Of a stretch of 64,000 nt of DNA, positions 1-8,866 are shown piece by piece. Made by a program: the position numbers and the translations under genes. Each line of letters starts with the position of its first letter. Within the stretch, counting starts at the first letter, position 1. The stretch comes from CAWEQO01 sp963811225 (GTDB lineage Bacteria > Chloroflexota > Anaerolineae > Anaerolineales > Anaerolineaceae), in assembly GCA_963811225.1 (NCBI GenBank), contig CAWEQO010000013.1:1-64000 (forward strand). The letters run 5' to 3'. The notes beneath the pieces were generated by a model, which was not told where the DNA came from, did not search any database, and worked only from the letters and a program-made list of their open reading frames with translations.

Positions 1-375
1 TAATGTAACTATCCGATCTTTGACCGGTGTACCGGAAGGTAGTGGGGGTGCTGCCGCTGCTGTAGCGGGTCTCGCCCCAGGCTTTGTACCACATCTCGGC
101 GGTCTTCCTGCCGCTGGCGTCGCGGTCAAGGAGGTGCTTCCCAGGTGGTCGTTGAACAAATATTGGAGCGTGTTTGTCCCGCCTACGAGGGTCCGGATGG
201 CCACGCGGGTCGTGCCGGCATAGTAGTACAGGCGCTGGGTAGTGGTGGTACCGGAAACCTCCCACTCATAATAATTGCCGATGTAGGCAGTCGTTACGTT
301 GGTCGTGCCGATTAGCGTTGATTGTACTCGATTTCCGTCGCCGTCGTAAGCGTAATTAGCGACGGTGTTTCTATC
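1..375 (-). pseudogene. RHS-repeat protein remnant (frameshifted, truncated)
   Basis: The minus-strand translation gives a recognisable RHS core: a Y-D-G-D-G-N-R motif, a Tyr-rich Y-Y-Y-A-G segment, then L-F-N-D-H-L-G-S-T and, in another frame, W-Y-K-A-W-G-E-T-R and F-R-Y-T-G-Q. The N-D-H-L-G-S and F-R-Y-T-G-Q blocks are hallmarks of the RHS-repeat core. The frame changes near 119-124, and the upstream frame is closed by a stop at 397-399, so most of the N-terminal repeats are missing. The gene would continue past the left edge. RHS proteins are large secreted or surface toxins, but this copy is a decayed fragment. There is no start codon or ribosome-binding site. Confidence 0.7.
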
Positions 376-495
376 CAGTATCTCTTTCCTTTGTCTTCAG
401 CAATAAAGTATGCCAAACAATATGTCCACGTTTTTCAAGGTCTTACAAGAAGTACCGTGATCTGATAAACCGGACCGTTGCGCGGTTTGATGAAA

Positions 496-925
496 TTAGT
501 TTGCAGCACTGCTTAACTCCCTTTCGAGCCGCTCAAGTGCCTCCATATCCTGTTCTAAATCAGGGTGCTGAGTTTGGCGTTCCAAATCAATCCCTTGTGT
601 CATTTCAGCAATTGCTTCTTCAAGCCGGCCTTGCTTTGCATAAATTCCAGCAATGTTGTAACGAGTAGCAATTTCGCCCCGCAAACGACCAACTTCCTCG
701 CTTACCAACAAGGATTGACGGTAATCGTCAATCGCCCGTTCTAGTTGTTCTGCATCCATGCGGGTAACGCCCAAGTTGCTAAGAATAGCAGCTTCTCCGA
801 CGCGGTCGCCAACCGCGCGCATCAAGGGCAAAGCTTGCTCATAGAGCATAAGAGCCCTTTGCGGTTGGCCGGTGGTGCGATATACGCCTGCGAGATTGTT
901 GAAAGAGTCCCTTTTGAGTGGTTTT
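496..925 (-). pseudogene. TPR-repeat protein C-terminal fragment
   Basis: The frame encodes about three tetratricopeptide repeats with the usual small/large residue spacing (N-L-A-G-V-Y, A-I-L-S-N-L-G-V, Y-N-I-A-G-I-Y), then a Glu-rich C-terminal helix. An ATG at 849 gives 117 residues, but repeat-like sequence continues in frame upstream to about 914 with no start codon, and then runs into the palindrome at 926-995. This looks like the tail of a longer protein, such as the TPR end of an AfsR/NB-ARC-type regulator, cut off at the palindrome. It may be a dead remnant. Expression of the short ATG form is possible but unsupported. Confidence 0.55.
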
Positions 926-995
926 GAAACGCAAAGACGCGCAGGCGCAAAGAAGCGATTAGCGGCTTCTTTGCGCCTGCGCGTCTTTGCGTTTC
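926..995. repeat. Long perfect palindrome, 31-bp arms
   Basis: Positions 926-956 and 965-995 are exact reverse complements with an 8-nt spacer. The arm is built from the low-complexity unit CGCAAAG. It begins 7 nt after the stop codon of the vWA gene that ends at 1003, so it sits where the terminator of the MoxR/vWA operon should be. No T-run follows the stem on the minus strand. It also marks the point where the upstream TPR fragment is cut. Confidence 0.9.
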
Positions 996-1002
996 TAGAT
1001 TC

Positions 1003-2049
1003 TTACGCCAGTGGATTCCACAGCAGCGCCAGGCCGATCGCAGCGGCCGCTAACAGTGCACCGGCCGCTACGAAGAATACGCTGACTTCGATGGTCTCTT
1101 TCTTTGTAACCAGGTTGGTGGGCAAACGCTCGAACACGGTCTGCAGCTCGTCGGCGCTCGAAGCAGTGTAGTATTTACCGCCGCTCATCTGGGCCACGTC
1201 ACGCAGCGTCTCTTCGTCGATGCCGCGCTGGAACCAGCCGCTGAAGCCTGGGCCACCGCCGAAGGCTCCACCGCTCCCTCGCTGCTGGCCAAAACCAAAG
1301 GCAGGATCGCCCTCTTTGGTGCCAAAGCCGATCGTATAGATGCGAATGCCGCGCTTGATCGCCTCTTGCGCAGCGTCACGCGGCATGGGGCCTGAGGTCG
1401 TGACGCCGTCGGTCAACAGCACGATAATGGCTGGAATGTACTCGCCTTCCGGCGCAGGGGTGACGTCGAACTGGCTCTCGGTGCCGGTCATTACCGGCAT
1501 CACGCTGCGGGTGGTCTCGGCGATGGCGTTGATCGCCTCGTAGATGCCCGAGCCGATCGCCGTGCGGCGTCCCAAGGTCAGGCTCTGAATGGCCGAGCGC
1601 TGGGCGTCCTGGTCGGAGGTGGGCGGCAAGACGATGTCGGCATAGCCGGAGAAAGCCACGATACCGATCTGGGTGTTCGCCGGCTGGCGCTGGATAAACG
1701 ATAGGGCTGCATTCTGGGCCGCAGCCAGACGGCTGGGCGAGATGTCGCGTTGGCGCATGGAGCGTGACACGTCGATGGTCAGGATGATGGTGCTTTGCCC
1801 GGATGGGACGCGCGTGGCGCTCACCGGACGGGCCAGCGCCAGGATCAGGCTAACCAACGACAGCAGGAACAGGGCAAACGGGAAATGGCGCCGGAAGCTC
1901 GAACGCTTCGGCAAAGCCTCACGCACCAGCGACAGGCTGGAATAACGCACGGCATACTTGCGCCGCCTGCGCAGCATCCAGACGTAAGCCCCGATCAGCA
2001 CAGGGATCAATCCCAGCAAGAACAGAAACCAGGGCCAGAGCCATTCCAT
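1003..2049 (-). CDS. vWA-domain membrane protein (BatA/BatB-like)
   Basis: 348 residues. The start at 2049 (M-E-W-L-W-P-W) is chosen because GGAGG precedes it at good spacing. Two N-terminal hydrophobic helices (about 6-25 and 57-74) are followed by a von Willebrand A domain with a complete MIDAS start, D93-V-S-R-S, and a later L-L-T-D-G block; a last helix lies near 325-345. Architecture and length match the Bat family, which assembles on the outer face of the membrane with MoxR ATPases. It is the last gene of the moxR-DUF58-vWA-vWA series and a paralogue of the gene just upstream. A Gly/Phe-rich insert lies in the C-terminal half of the vWA domain. Target unknown. Confidence 0.85.
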   Translation of the reverse strand: MEWLWPWFLFLLGLIPVLIGAYVWMLRRRRKYAVRYSSLSLVREALPKRSSFRRHFPFALFLLSLVSLILALARPVSATRVPSGQSTIILTIDVSRSMRQRDISPSRLAAAQNAALSFIQRQPANTQIGIVAFSGYADIVLPPTSDQDAQRSAIQSLTLGRRTAIGSGIYEAINAIAETTRSVMPVMTGTESQFDVTPAPEGEYIPAIIVLLTDGVTTSGPMPRDAAQEAIKRGIRIYTIGFGTKEGDPAFGFGQQRGSGGAFGGGPGFSGWFQRGIDEETLRDVAQMSGGKYYTASSADELQTVFERLPTNLVTKKETIEVSVFFVAAGALLAAAAIGLALLWNPLA

Positions 2050-2149
2050 GAATAACCTCCAATCAATAAAATGAAACCGGATGGGATGTTGCAGCGGGTA
2101 TGTTATGGCGCGCCCTCCACAATATACCGCCGATTTCAGCGTTGCATTT

Positions 2150-3154
2150 TTAAGGCAGCCGCCCAAACCATAGAAGCGAGAACAATCCGCCGACCAACAG
2201 CACGATCATACCCAGACCCGCGAGCACAGCCGTAATCTCAATCTTCTCCGGCTTGACCACCAGCTGCGGCACGATGCTGTCGTACACGTTCTGCAGGTCC
2301 TCGGCGTTTGCGGCGTTGTAATATGCGCCGCCGCTGATCTTGGCGATTTGCAGCAGCATCTCCTCGTTCAGCGAGGTATGCACGGTATAGCCTTCCACCT
2401 GCAAGTCCGTCCCAGCCGGGCTGCCAATGCCGATGGTGAAGATGCGCACATTCAACTCAGAAGCCTTCTGGGCAATTTCGAGCGGATCAGGGTTGGTGGT
2501 GTTCTCTCCGTCCGAGAGCAGGATGATGACCGAGGACGAGCCAACCTCGGGTGGAATGTCCGGCACCTTCAAAGATCCGTCCGGCTGCACGTTCTCGGTC
2601 ACCGGCTCGACGCCGGCCCCCGAAGCGAGGGTATTCAACGAGGCCAGGATGCCGTAAGCCAGCGCCGTGCTGCGCTGAGGCTTTAGCCGGTCGATGGCCG
2701 CCAGGATGGCCTCCTGGTCGCCGGTGGGGGCCTGCACGCTGAAGCCGTTGTCGCTGAAGGCCACCACCCCCACTTTGACGGTGGCCGGCTGCTTCTCGAC
2801 GAAGGCGTGGGCTGCGGCCTTGGCAGCCTCCATACGGGTTGGCTGGAAGTCGTCTGCGGCCATGCTTCCGGAGACGTCGAAAGCCAGCAGCACGTTGCCC
2901 TCGATGCGCGGCAGGCTCAGTGTTGCCTGCGGGCGCGCCAGGGAGAACAACAAGATCGCCAGCCCGGACAGGAAGAGAATGATCGGGAAGTGCCTGCGCC
3001 TGCCCACTGCACGGCCGCGCGCCGACTGCACCAGCCCCAGACTGCTATAAGACTCCAGCAGCCGCTGCCTGCGCCGCTGCTGCCGCCAGTAGATCCAGGC
3101 GAACAGCGGAACCAGCAGCAAAAAGATCAGCATCCCCGGCCATTGGAGTGTCAT
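2150..3154 (-). CDS. vWA-domain membrane protein (BatA-like)
   Basis: 334 residues: helix 7-22, helix about 56-73, vWA domain from about 86 with MIDAS D93-V-S-G-S and the second MIDAS loop L-L-S-D-G-E-N near 213-219, then a C-terminal helix near 307-330. The first 75 residues have the BatA_N pattern (short helix, basic stretch, second helix ending A-R-P). It starts 9 nt after the DUF58 stop, so the two are probably co-transcribed. The family is linked to stress tolerance and complex assembly with MoxR. The specific substrate cannot be read from sequence. Confidence 0.87.
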   Translation of the reverse strand: MTLQWPGMLIFLLLVPLFAWIYWRQQRRRQRLLESYSSLGLVQSARGRAVGRRRHFPIILFLSGLAILLFSLARPQATLSLPRIEGNVLLAFDVSGSMAADDFQPTRMEAAKAAAHAFVEKQPATVKVGVVAFSDNGFSVQAPTGDQEAILAAIDRLKPQRSTALAYGILASLNTLASGAGVEPVTENVQPDGSLKVPDIPPEVGSSSVIILLSDGENTTNPDPLEIAQKASELNVRIFTIGIGSPAGTDLQVEGYTVHTSLNEEMLLQIAKISGGAYYNAANAEDLQNVYDSIVPQLVVKPEKIEITAVLAGLGMIVLLVGGLFSLLWFGRLP

Positions 3155-3162
3155 CGATCCAT

Positions 3163-4125
3163 CTACCTCACCCTTCGGCGCTGCTTACGCAGCTTTACAA
3201 AGCGCACAATCGCTCCGACCAAATCCTCCTCCGTCGAGAGCGTCTGGGAATCTACTCCGGCCCGGTTGAACGACATACGCAGGGCGTCCTCACGCTTTTT
3301 GGCGGCTTCTGCAAAGCGGGCCCGAAAGAGCGGATCGTGCGTGTCCACATACAGCTGCTCACCGGTCTCGGCGTCTTCTAACACCAACGGGCCGACGTCG
3401 GGCAGCTCGATCTCGCGCGGGTCGAACAGCCGGATGGTGAGCACCTCGTGACGCTGTGTGAGCAGGTTGAGCGGGCGCTCCCAACCCGGCTCGCAGATGA
3501 AATCGGAGATCACGAACAGCAGGGAACGCTTGCGGATGACATTCATCCCGGCCTGCAGCAGCGGCACGAGGTTGGTAAAAGGCGCTTGCTCCAGCTTGGG
3601 CTGGCGCAGCAGATCGTTGAGAATGTGCAGCACCTGCACCTTGCCGCCGCGCGCCGGGATGACTTTCTGGATGCGATTGTCATAGAAAATGGCGCCGATG
3701 CGGTTACCATGCCGGGTCAGCAAGCGCGCCAGCGTGGTTACCAAATCCACCATCACCGCTCGCTTCTGCAAATCCTGGGCGCCAAAATCCATCGATGGGC
3801 TTAGATCCAGCAAAAACCAGGCGGAGATCTCCCGGTCTTCCACATACTGGCGCACGTAAGGCGTGTCCATCCGGGCAGTGACGTTCCAGTCGATGTAGCG
3901 AATGTCGTCCTCAGGCTGGTACTCACGCAGGTCCGAAAAGTCGACGCCGTAGCCGTAGAACAGGCTACGATAGTCGCCCTGCAGCAGCCCGTCCAGGCGG
4001 CGGATCACCTTCCAATCCAGGCGCTGCAGGATCCGCTCAGGCGAAGCCTTTTCTGTCTTGGCCTCCCGTAAGGAAGTCACCGCGGGCGCATCAGCTGGTG
4101 CGGACATTGGCGGGTTCACGTTCAT
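3163..4125 (-). CDS. DUF58 domain protein
   Basis: 320 residues with the DUF58 signature R-E-Y-Q-P-E-D-D-I-R-Y-I-D-W-N followed by a degenerate vWA-like fold (L-D-L-S-P-S-M in the MIDAS position). No membrane helix is evident. The ATG at 4125 overlaps the end of moxR by 35 bp; an internal ATG at 4107 still overlaps. DUF58 proteins almost always sit between MoxR and Bat-type genes, as here, and probably act as adaptors between the ATPase and the membrane vWA proteins. Start choice is uncertain by six codons. Confidence 0.87.
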   Translation of the reverse strand: MNVNPPMSAPADAPAVTSLREAKTEKASPERILQRLDWKVIRRLDGLLQGDYRSLFYGYGVDFSDLREYQPEDDIRYIDWNVTARMDTPYVRQYVEDREISAWFLLDLSPSMDFGAQDLQKRAVMVDLVTTLARLLTRHGNRIGAIFYDNRIQKVIPARGGKVQVLHILNDLLRQPKLEQAPFTNLVPLLQAGMNVIRKRSLLFVISDFICEPGWERPLNLLTQRHEVLTIRLFDPREIELPDVGPLVLEDAETGEQLYVDTHDPLFRARFAEAAKKREDALRMSFNRAGVDSQTLSTEEDLVGAIVRFVKLRKQRRRVR

Positions 4126-5104
4126 TGAGCGGCATCACCGGGATCGGGATGCGGTCGAAGATCTTTCGCAGGATGTCATCGGCGGTCACGCCGTCGGAGA
4201 GGGCCTCATAGGAAAGCACGATGCGATGGCGAATCACGTCGTAAGCCATATCGAGCACGTCTTGCGGCAGCACATACTCGCGGCCGCGCACGAAGGCCAG
4301 CGCCTTGGCGGTAAGGATCAGATTGATCGAGGCGCGCGGGCTGGCGCCGAACAGCATATAATGCTCCAATTCTTTCAAACCAAATTGGGCCGGCTGGCGG
4401 GTGGCAGTAACCACCCGAATGGCATATTCCAACAGGGCCGGGTCGGCGTAAACGGCATACGCCTTCTTCTGCAAGTCGAGCAGCTGATCCGTGGTCAGCA
4501 CTTTCTGCACCGTCTCCAAGAAGCCGGTCATGCGCTCCACGATAACAAACTCCTCGGTGGAGGTGGGATAATCCACCAGCACCTTTAACATGAAGCGATC
4601 CACCTGGGCCTCGGGCAAAGCGTATGTGCCCTCGGTCTCGATGGGGTTCTGAGTCGCCATGACCAGGAAGGGCTCCGGTACCTTGAAGGTCTCGCGGCCG
4701 ATGGTGACCTGGCGCTCCTGCATCACTTCCAGCAGGGCGCTCTGCACCTTGGCAGGGGCGCGGTTGATCTCGTCTGCCAGCAGCAGGTTGGTAAACACCG
4801 GTCCAAGCGAGGTATTGAACTCGCCGGTCTTTTGGTTGTAGATGCGTGTGCCGATCAGATCGGCGGGGACGAGATCGGGCGTGAACTGGATGCGCTTGAA
4901 CTCGCCGCCGATGGCCTCGGCCAGGGTCTTGATGGCCATGGTCTTAGCCAGCCCGGGAACGCCCTCCACCAGGATGTGACCGCGCGCCAGCAGCGCTACG
5001 ATCAGCCGCTCCAGCAGGTGGTCCTGCCCGACGATGATCTTCTTGACCTCGTACAGCACCCGCTCGATGGGTAAGCGGTTAACGGGCTTCGCGTTTTGAT
5101 CCAT
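4091..5104 (-). CDS. MoxR-type AAA+ ATPase
   Basis: 337 residues from ATG 5104, which has AGGAG upstream. The order is classic MoxR: G-Q-D near 31, Walker A G-V-P-G-L-A-K-T, Walker B L-L-L-A-D-E-I-N-R-A, sensor 1 M-A-T-Q-N-P-I-E, and a C-terminal lid with S-P-R-A-S. MoxR ATPases are cytoplasmic chaperone-like hexamers that work with DUF58 and vWA partners; all are encoded directly downstream. An upstream frame extension toward 5320 has no similarity and no ribosome-binding site, so it is not included. Confidence 0.92.
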   Translation of the reverse strand: MDQNAKPVNRLPIERVLYEVKKIIVGQDHLLERLIVALLARGHILVEGVPGLAKTMAIKTLAEAIGGEFKRIQFTPDLVPADLIGTRIYNQKTGEFNTSLGPVFTNLLLADEINRAPAKVQSALLEVMQERQVTIGRETFKVPEPFLVMATQNPIETEGTYALPEAQVDRFMLKVLVDYPTSTEEFVIVERMTGFLETVQKVLTTDQLLDLQKKAYAVYADPALLEYAIRVVTATRQPAQFGLKELEHYMLFGASPRASINLILTAKALAFVRGREYVLPQDVLDMAYDVIRHRIVLSYEALSDGVTADDILRKIFDRIPIPVMPLNEREPANVRTS

Positions 5105-5189
5105 AAGAGTACTCCTTTGCCCGGCGTCGACCCTCACCCTCTGAAACTGCGAAGCGTGCCGGTAGTGAGGGCTGACACTGGCCTGATAT

Positions 5190-6029
5190 CTAATACGGCA
5201 GCTCCCCGCCGCCCGCTTGCACAGCGGTGGTGATCGGCACGGCAAAGCCGATACCCACAAACACTTCCTGTTGGGTCGGGTTGAGAATGCCAACCACGAT
5301 CCCCACCACCTGGCCGTCACGGTTGAGCAGCGGCCCGCCGGAATTGCCAGGGTTGACGGCTGCGTCGATCTGGATCAGGCCGTTCAACTCCTGGGTGTGA
5401 TCCTCCGACTTAAAGCTGCGGTTGAAACCGGAAATGACTCCGGCGCTCATCGAGCCATATAAACCGAAGGGATTGCCGACCGCATACGCTTCGTCGCCGA
5501 CCTGCATGGCATTGGGGTTGCCTAAGACCGCAGGGACGATCAGCTCGGACGGCTGCAGAGGCGTTAGCAAGGCGATATCGTTCTCCGGCTGCGAGGCGGA
5601 GATCTTCGCCGGGGATTGGACGCCGTCGGCGAAGGTGACCAGGATGGCATCCGCACCGTCGACGACGTGCAGGCTGGTGAGGATGTCACCCGTATTGGTG
5701 ACGACCACGCCGCTGCCCAAGGCCCCGGAGGCTTGATCTCCCGAGCCGGTCTGCGACTCGACGAGAACGAGCGAGGGCAGGATTTGTTGGTAGACGAGAG
5801 TGGAATTAGCAGGAGGAGGGGTGGCCGAAGCCAGGGTCTGAGCGACGGTTTGTTCGACGTCATTGGCGGTCAGCGGCGCAGGCCCAGGGAAGACGGCATT
5901 GTACAGCAAAAGCCCAACGAAGGTGGCCAGCACGCCGAGAGCGAACGGCAAGGCGCGCCGCAAGAACTGCCGGAATCGCCGCCAGCGGTTCTGCCATCTT
6001 GTTGAACGAGAATCGTTCGATTCTTCCAT
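5190..6029 (-). CDS. Membrane-anchored trypsin-like serine protease
   Basis: 279 residues: basic N-terminus, one membrane helix (about 26-46), a linker, then an S1C/HtrA-like protease fold with a full triad, H121 in S-L-H-V-V-D-G, D151 in E-N-D-I-A-L-L and S230 in N-P-G-N-S-G-G-P-L. It ends shortly after the protease domain, so there is no PDZ domain. The active domain is predicted to face outside. It lies 85 bp upstream of moxR on the same strand and may be co-expressed with the envelope module. It is related to HtrA/DegQ, but the missing PDZ makes a specific name unsafe. Confidence 0.87.
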   Translation of the reverse strand: MEESNDSRSTRWQNRWRRFRQFLRRALPFALGVLATFVGLLLYNAVFPGPAPLTANDVEQTVAQTLASATPPPANSTLVYQQILPSLVLVESQTGSGDQASGALGSGVVVTNTGDILTSLHVVDGADAILVTFADGVQSPAKISASQPENDIALLTPLQPSELIVPAVLGNPNAMQVGDEAYAVGNPFGLYGSMSAGVISGFNRSFKSEDHTQELNGLIQIDAAVNPGNSGGPLLNRDGQVVGIVVGILNPTQQEVFVGIGFAVPITTAVQAGGGELPY

Positions 6030-6392
6030 ACCTGTTCCATTCCCGGAGCCGCTTATCCATGCAGGTTGCGCCCCTATCTCCGGAGGTTAAAAAGAGATAA
6101 ATATTGTCTTGATTATAACGATGATAAATGAGGAGAACATGAAATCCAAGTCGATGCAGCGCTGATCGGCGCGCCACAAAATATTCGGCTCTTAAAGCGG
6201 TCGTGCTGCCCTGGAGCCGGGCGCGCAAGCGCTGCAAACGTCAGGGATTCTGATGGAAAAGCATATTCGAGAAAAGACGGAACGGGAGTGACCGCAGGAC
6301 GGCGAGACCCGCCAGCGCCGAAGGGAACAAGACACCAAACACAGCAGGACCAGAACGGCGAGCAAACAAGCAAGTCTGCTCAACCTCCAACT
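6030..6392. other. Intergenic region, no gene seen
   Basis: About 360 bp between the lipoprotein gene (ending 6393) and the protease gene (starting 6029). The 6090-6130 part is A+T rich and contains a minus-strand TATAAT at 6112-6117, a candidate -10 for the protease/MoxR operon, but no good -35 was found. A leader-like frame at 6192-6383 looks like a lipoprotein signal but continues into low-quality sequence, so it is not called. Confidence 0.5.
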
Positions 6393-7397
6393 TTAAGGCG
6401 CTTGCAGTGGAATCGGGGACGAGCAGCTAAAGCCTACCGGGGCTTTCGGCGCTTCATAATTGTATTCGTCCACGTACAGGGTCTTCTTCTCCGACTGCCC
6501 GGCAATGGTGATCTCGAAGATGTCGAGAATTACGTCTCCCACCAACTCGCTGCCGGTCCTTTCGTAGCTTACGTTTTCCCCGTTGGGCCCGCGCAGCACA
6601 TCCAGGTAGCCACGCTCACGGGCCGGGCCGTCCATCCAATCCCCGCCAACCTTTATCGGGTTTTCCTGTATGGATCCGTAAGTAGGATCTGTGGATACCG
6701 GGCAAAGCTCATCACCGGGAACTACCGAGGCGAACTCCACCGTATGGAGGATTGAGTCGAACAATTCTTCTCCCTGACTGCTCCATAGCGTCTCGTCGTC
6801 TTCGATATTGGCAATCACCATGCCGAACAAGTACTGATCCTCACTCACCAGCAAGGCCACGGCCTTGCCCTTGAACGGGAAATCTCCCAGGTAACCATCG
6901 AGGTTGAAGGATTGGCCCTGCGCCCCATCCACATCGATAGGTTCGCCGGGGCCCAGGTTATAGACCCCACCGGTGCGATCCATCAGCGTTGAGACGAAGC
7001 TGTCGACGATCTCCTGGGGCAATTGGCTTACTGGCGGCGCTAACTCACCATAAAAAGAAATGGTGATGCTACCCTCTTCATTTTGGACGACCGCCTGCTT
7101 TTCAATAACCTGGAAGGGAAAATCAAACGGGGGTGTGATGGAGAAACCACCCGCTGAGGCGTACTGCCGGGGATAGAATGTGACCGAGAATGGGACTGCG
7201 GATGGAAGGGCGGTCGCCGTTTTAAGCGGCGGCGTAGCGGGTGATTGGGGCGTGCCTGTCGAGGCGGCGGTCGCAGTCGACAGGACCGCCTGGGTTGGCA
7301 CAGGTGTTGATGACGGCTCCGGCTGCGGCAGCGTGCAGGCAGCCAGCGAGAGTATGAAGACGACAGTCAGAAAGTGAACTAGGAGCCTTGTTTGCAT
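6393..7397 (-). CDS. Lipoprotein of unknown function
   Basis: 334 residues. The signal peptide has a lipobox ending L-A-A-C (Cys21), then a Thr/Pro/Ala/Ser-rich linker of about 50 residues typical of exported proteins in Chloroflexota-like genomes, then a mostly beta globular domain. An AGAAGG motif sits upstream of the ATG. The domain resembles general bacterial lipoproteins with no catalytic motif. It stands alone, with its own candidate -10 upstream, and does not overlap neighbours. Function unknown; surface location is the only confident statement. Confidence 0.8.
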   Translation of the reverse strand: MQTRLLVHFLTVVFILSLAACTLPQPEPSSTPVPTQAVLSTATAASTGTPQSPATPPLKTATALPSAVPFSVTFYPRQYASAGGFSITPPFDFPFQVIEKQAVVQNEEGSITISFYGELAPPVSQLPQEIVDSFVSTLMDRTGGVYNLGPGEPIDVDGAQGQSFNLDGYLGDFPFKGKAVALLVSEDQYLFGMVIANIEDDETLWSSQGEELFDSILHTVEFASVVPGDELCPVSTDPTYGSIQENPIKVGGDWMDGPARERGYLDVLRGPNGENVSYERTGSELVGDVILDIFEITIAGQSEKKTLYVDEYNYEAPKAPVGFSCSSPIPLQAP

Positions 7398-7447
7398 GGT
7401 GACCTTCTGGATTGAATTTTTGAAGCAAAGAGCAAGGGATAAATATG

Positions 7448-7478
7448 ATTATAGTGGAGATCGATTACATTTGTGTCA
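7448..7478 (-). promoter_or_regulatory. Candidate promoter for the lipoprotein gene
   Basis: On the minus strand, TATAAT (7448-7453) lies about 50 bp upstream of the ATG at 7397, with ATGACA (7473-7478) 19 bp further up. The -10 is consensus; the -35 and spacing are weak. Confidence 0.4.
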
Positions 7479-7511
7479 TCTCTTGATAAATTCTACAAAG
7501 ACCTCCCACAT

Positions 7512-7976
7512 TCAATCGCCTGGTGAATCCTTCCATTCGTACTTCCTCTGCTCATACCAGCCCATGCGCACGTTTTCGCGCAGGTCGAACTCCGTCATGT
7601 AGGGCTTGATATCCAGCAGAGGCGTACCGTCCAGCATGTCCACGCCGCGCACGTGCAGGCGATTGCCCTCGCGGCCCAACTGCTCGACGATCGACATGCC
7701 GATGTGATTGGGGCGGAATGGGTGGCGGGTGGTGTAGACGCCGTGGTCCCGATCGTCGAGGAAGGGCCGCACCAGCAGGCGGGTCTCGTTAGCTCGGTCG
7801 AACAGGTAGAGCAGGTGCAGGTGCGAGAACCCTTCGATACCCTGCAGCCCTGGGGTATATTCGGGCAGCACCTCCACCCAGCCCTCCGCCTGAGAGCGCA
7901 CAGATTGGATGGGCGTCTGGCCCGGTTCGCTAAACGGTGTGCGGATCACGCCAATCGCTTCCACTGTAAATTTCAT
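7512..7976 (-). CDS. trmO: tRNA (N6-threonylcarbamoyladenosine37-N6)-methyltransferase TrmO-like
   Basis: 154 residues from M-K-F-T-V-E at 7976. It has the TrmO/YaeB beta-barrel pattern: I-G-V-I-R-T-P-F near the N-terminus, then G-I-E-G-F-S-H-L-H-L-L-Y-L-F, R-H-P-F-R-P-N-H-I-G-M and L-D-G-T-P-L-L-D-I-K-P-Y. Family members use SAM to methylate t6A37 in ANN-decoding tRNAs; some archaeal-type homologues in this fold have unclear targets. It begins 1 nt after the ZIP transporter stop and is the last gene of the fur-zip-trmO set. The family is well recognised; the exact substrate is inferred. Confidence 0.85.
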   Translation of the reverse strand: MKFTVEAIGVIRTPFSEPGQTPIQSVRSQAEGWVEVLPEYTPGLQGIEGFSHLHLLYLFDRANETRLLVRPFLDDRDHGVYTTRHPFRPNHIGMSIVEQLGREGNRLHVRGVDMLDGTPLLDIKPYMTEFDLRENVRMGWYEQRKYEWKDSPGD

Positions 7977-7977
7977 C

Positions 7978-8826
7978 TCATACTCCAAAAATTCCAGACA
8001 ACAAGAACACAAAGATCGAGCCCAAGATCATGCCGATAGCGGTGGCATGCTGATGACCATACTCACGCGCCGCCGGGATCAGCTCGTCCAGGGTGATGAA
8101 CATCATCACGCCCCCGGCGAAGGCCAGCGTAGCCGGGACAAAGGTGGCGAACGACGACAGGAACAGCGCTGCCACGAGCGCCCCAAACGGCTCGACCATG
8201 CCCGAGAATAACGCTATCAGGAAAGCGTCCCGGCGGCAAATACCGCTGCGGCAGAGCGGCAGCGCGGTGGCGATACCTTCGGGGATGTTGTGAAGCAAGA
8301 TGGCCGCGCCAATGAAGAATCCGAAAGCGGGTGCGTGCATGTAGCCCGCTCCCACGGCGATGCCCTCTGGTATGTTATGGACGGTGATACCCACCGCTAA
8401 CAGCATCCCGGTTTTCAACAGCCGCCGGTCAGTGATGTGATTGCGGCTTCGGAAACGCCCCATGCCCCGACGCCAACGCCGGCGCATGGGACCGGGCCGC
8501 TCCGCGGGCTGCCGTCCTTGCCTGCGCACTTCGGTTTCACCAAAGCGTATGTGCGGAGCGAAAAAGTCCAGCAGAAACATGAAAGTGGACCCGGCGCCAA
8601 AACCAGCGGTGGCAACCCAAAAACCGGCCAGTTCCCAAGCCTCGTTGACAAGCTGTAAAAAAGCCAACGAGATCATCACACCAGCGGTGATGCCCATGAG
8701 AAAGCCAAAAGAGCGCCGCCCGGGGATGCGCAGAATAGCGATCAGCCCCCCGACGGCAGTGCCGAGCCCGGCGACCAGGCTGATCAGAAAGATGTTCAGG
8801 AATGTGTTTGCAGTCAGGGTTGGCAT
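7978..8826 (-). CDS. ZIP-family divalent metal transporter
   Basis: 282 residues from ATG 8826 with AAGGAAATT upstream. Multiple membrane helices and two H-N-I-P-E-G motifs (V-H-N-I-P-E-G-I-A-V-G and L-H-N-I-P-E-G-I-A-T-A) form the ZIP metal-binding centre. A basic, Arg-rich cytoplasmic loop (R-R-R-W-R-R-G) replaces the usual His-rich loop. Zinc uptake is the usual role, though iron, manganese and cobalt are transported by relatives. It lies 40 bp downstream of a Fur-family regulator gene, which suggests control by metal level. Confidence 0.9.
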   Translation of the reverse strand: MPTLTANTFLNIFLISLVAGLGTAVGGLIAILRIPGRRSFGFLMGITAGVMISLAFLQLVNEAWELAGFWVATAGFGAGSTFMFLLDFFAPHIRFGETEVRRQGRQPAERPGPMRRRWRRGMGRFRSRNHITDRRLLKTGMLLAVGITVHNIPEGIAVGAGYMHAPAFGFFIGAAILLHNIPEGIATALPLCRSGICRRDAFLIALFSGMVEPFGALVAALFLSSFATFVPATLAFAGGVMMFITLDELIPAAREYGHQHATAIGMILGSIFVFLLSGIFGV

Positions 8827-8866
8827 AATTTCCTTGCTGTGATGCAATGATGGATGTCCATGATAT

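Noticed and set aside
6192..6383. Lipoprotein-like leader (TTG start) in the intergenic region
   Set aside because: The first 20 residues resemble a lipoprotein signal, but the rest is basic, Cys-rich and family-less, and the GGAGG is only 1 nt from the TTG.
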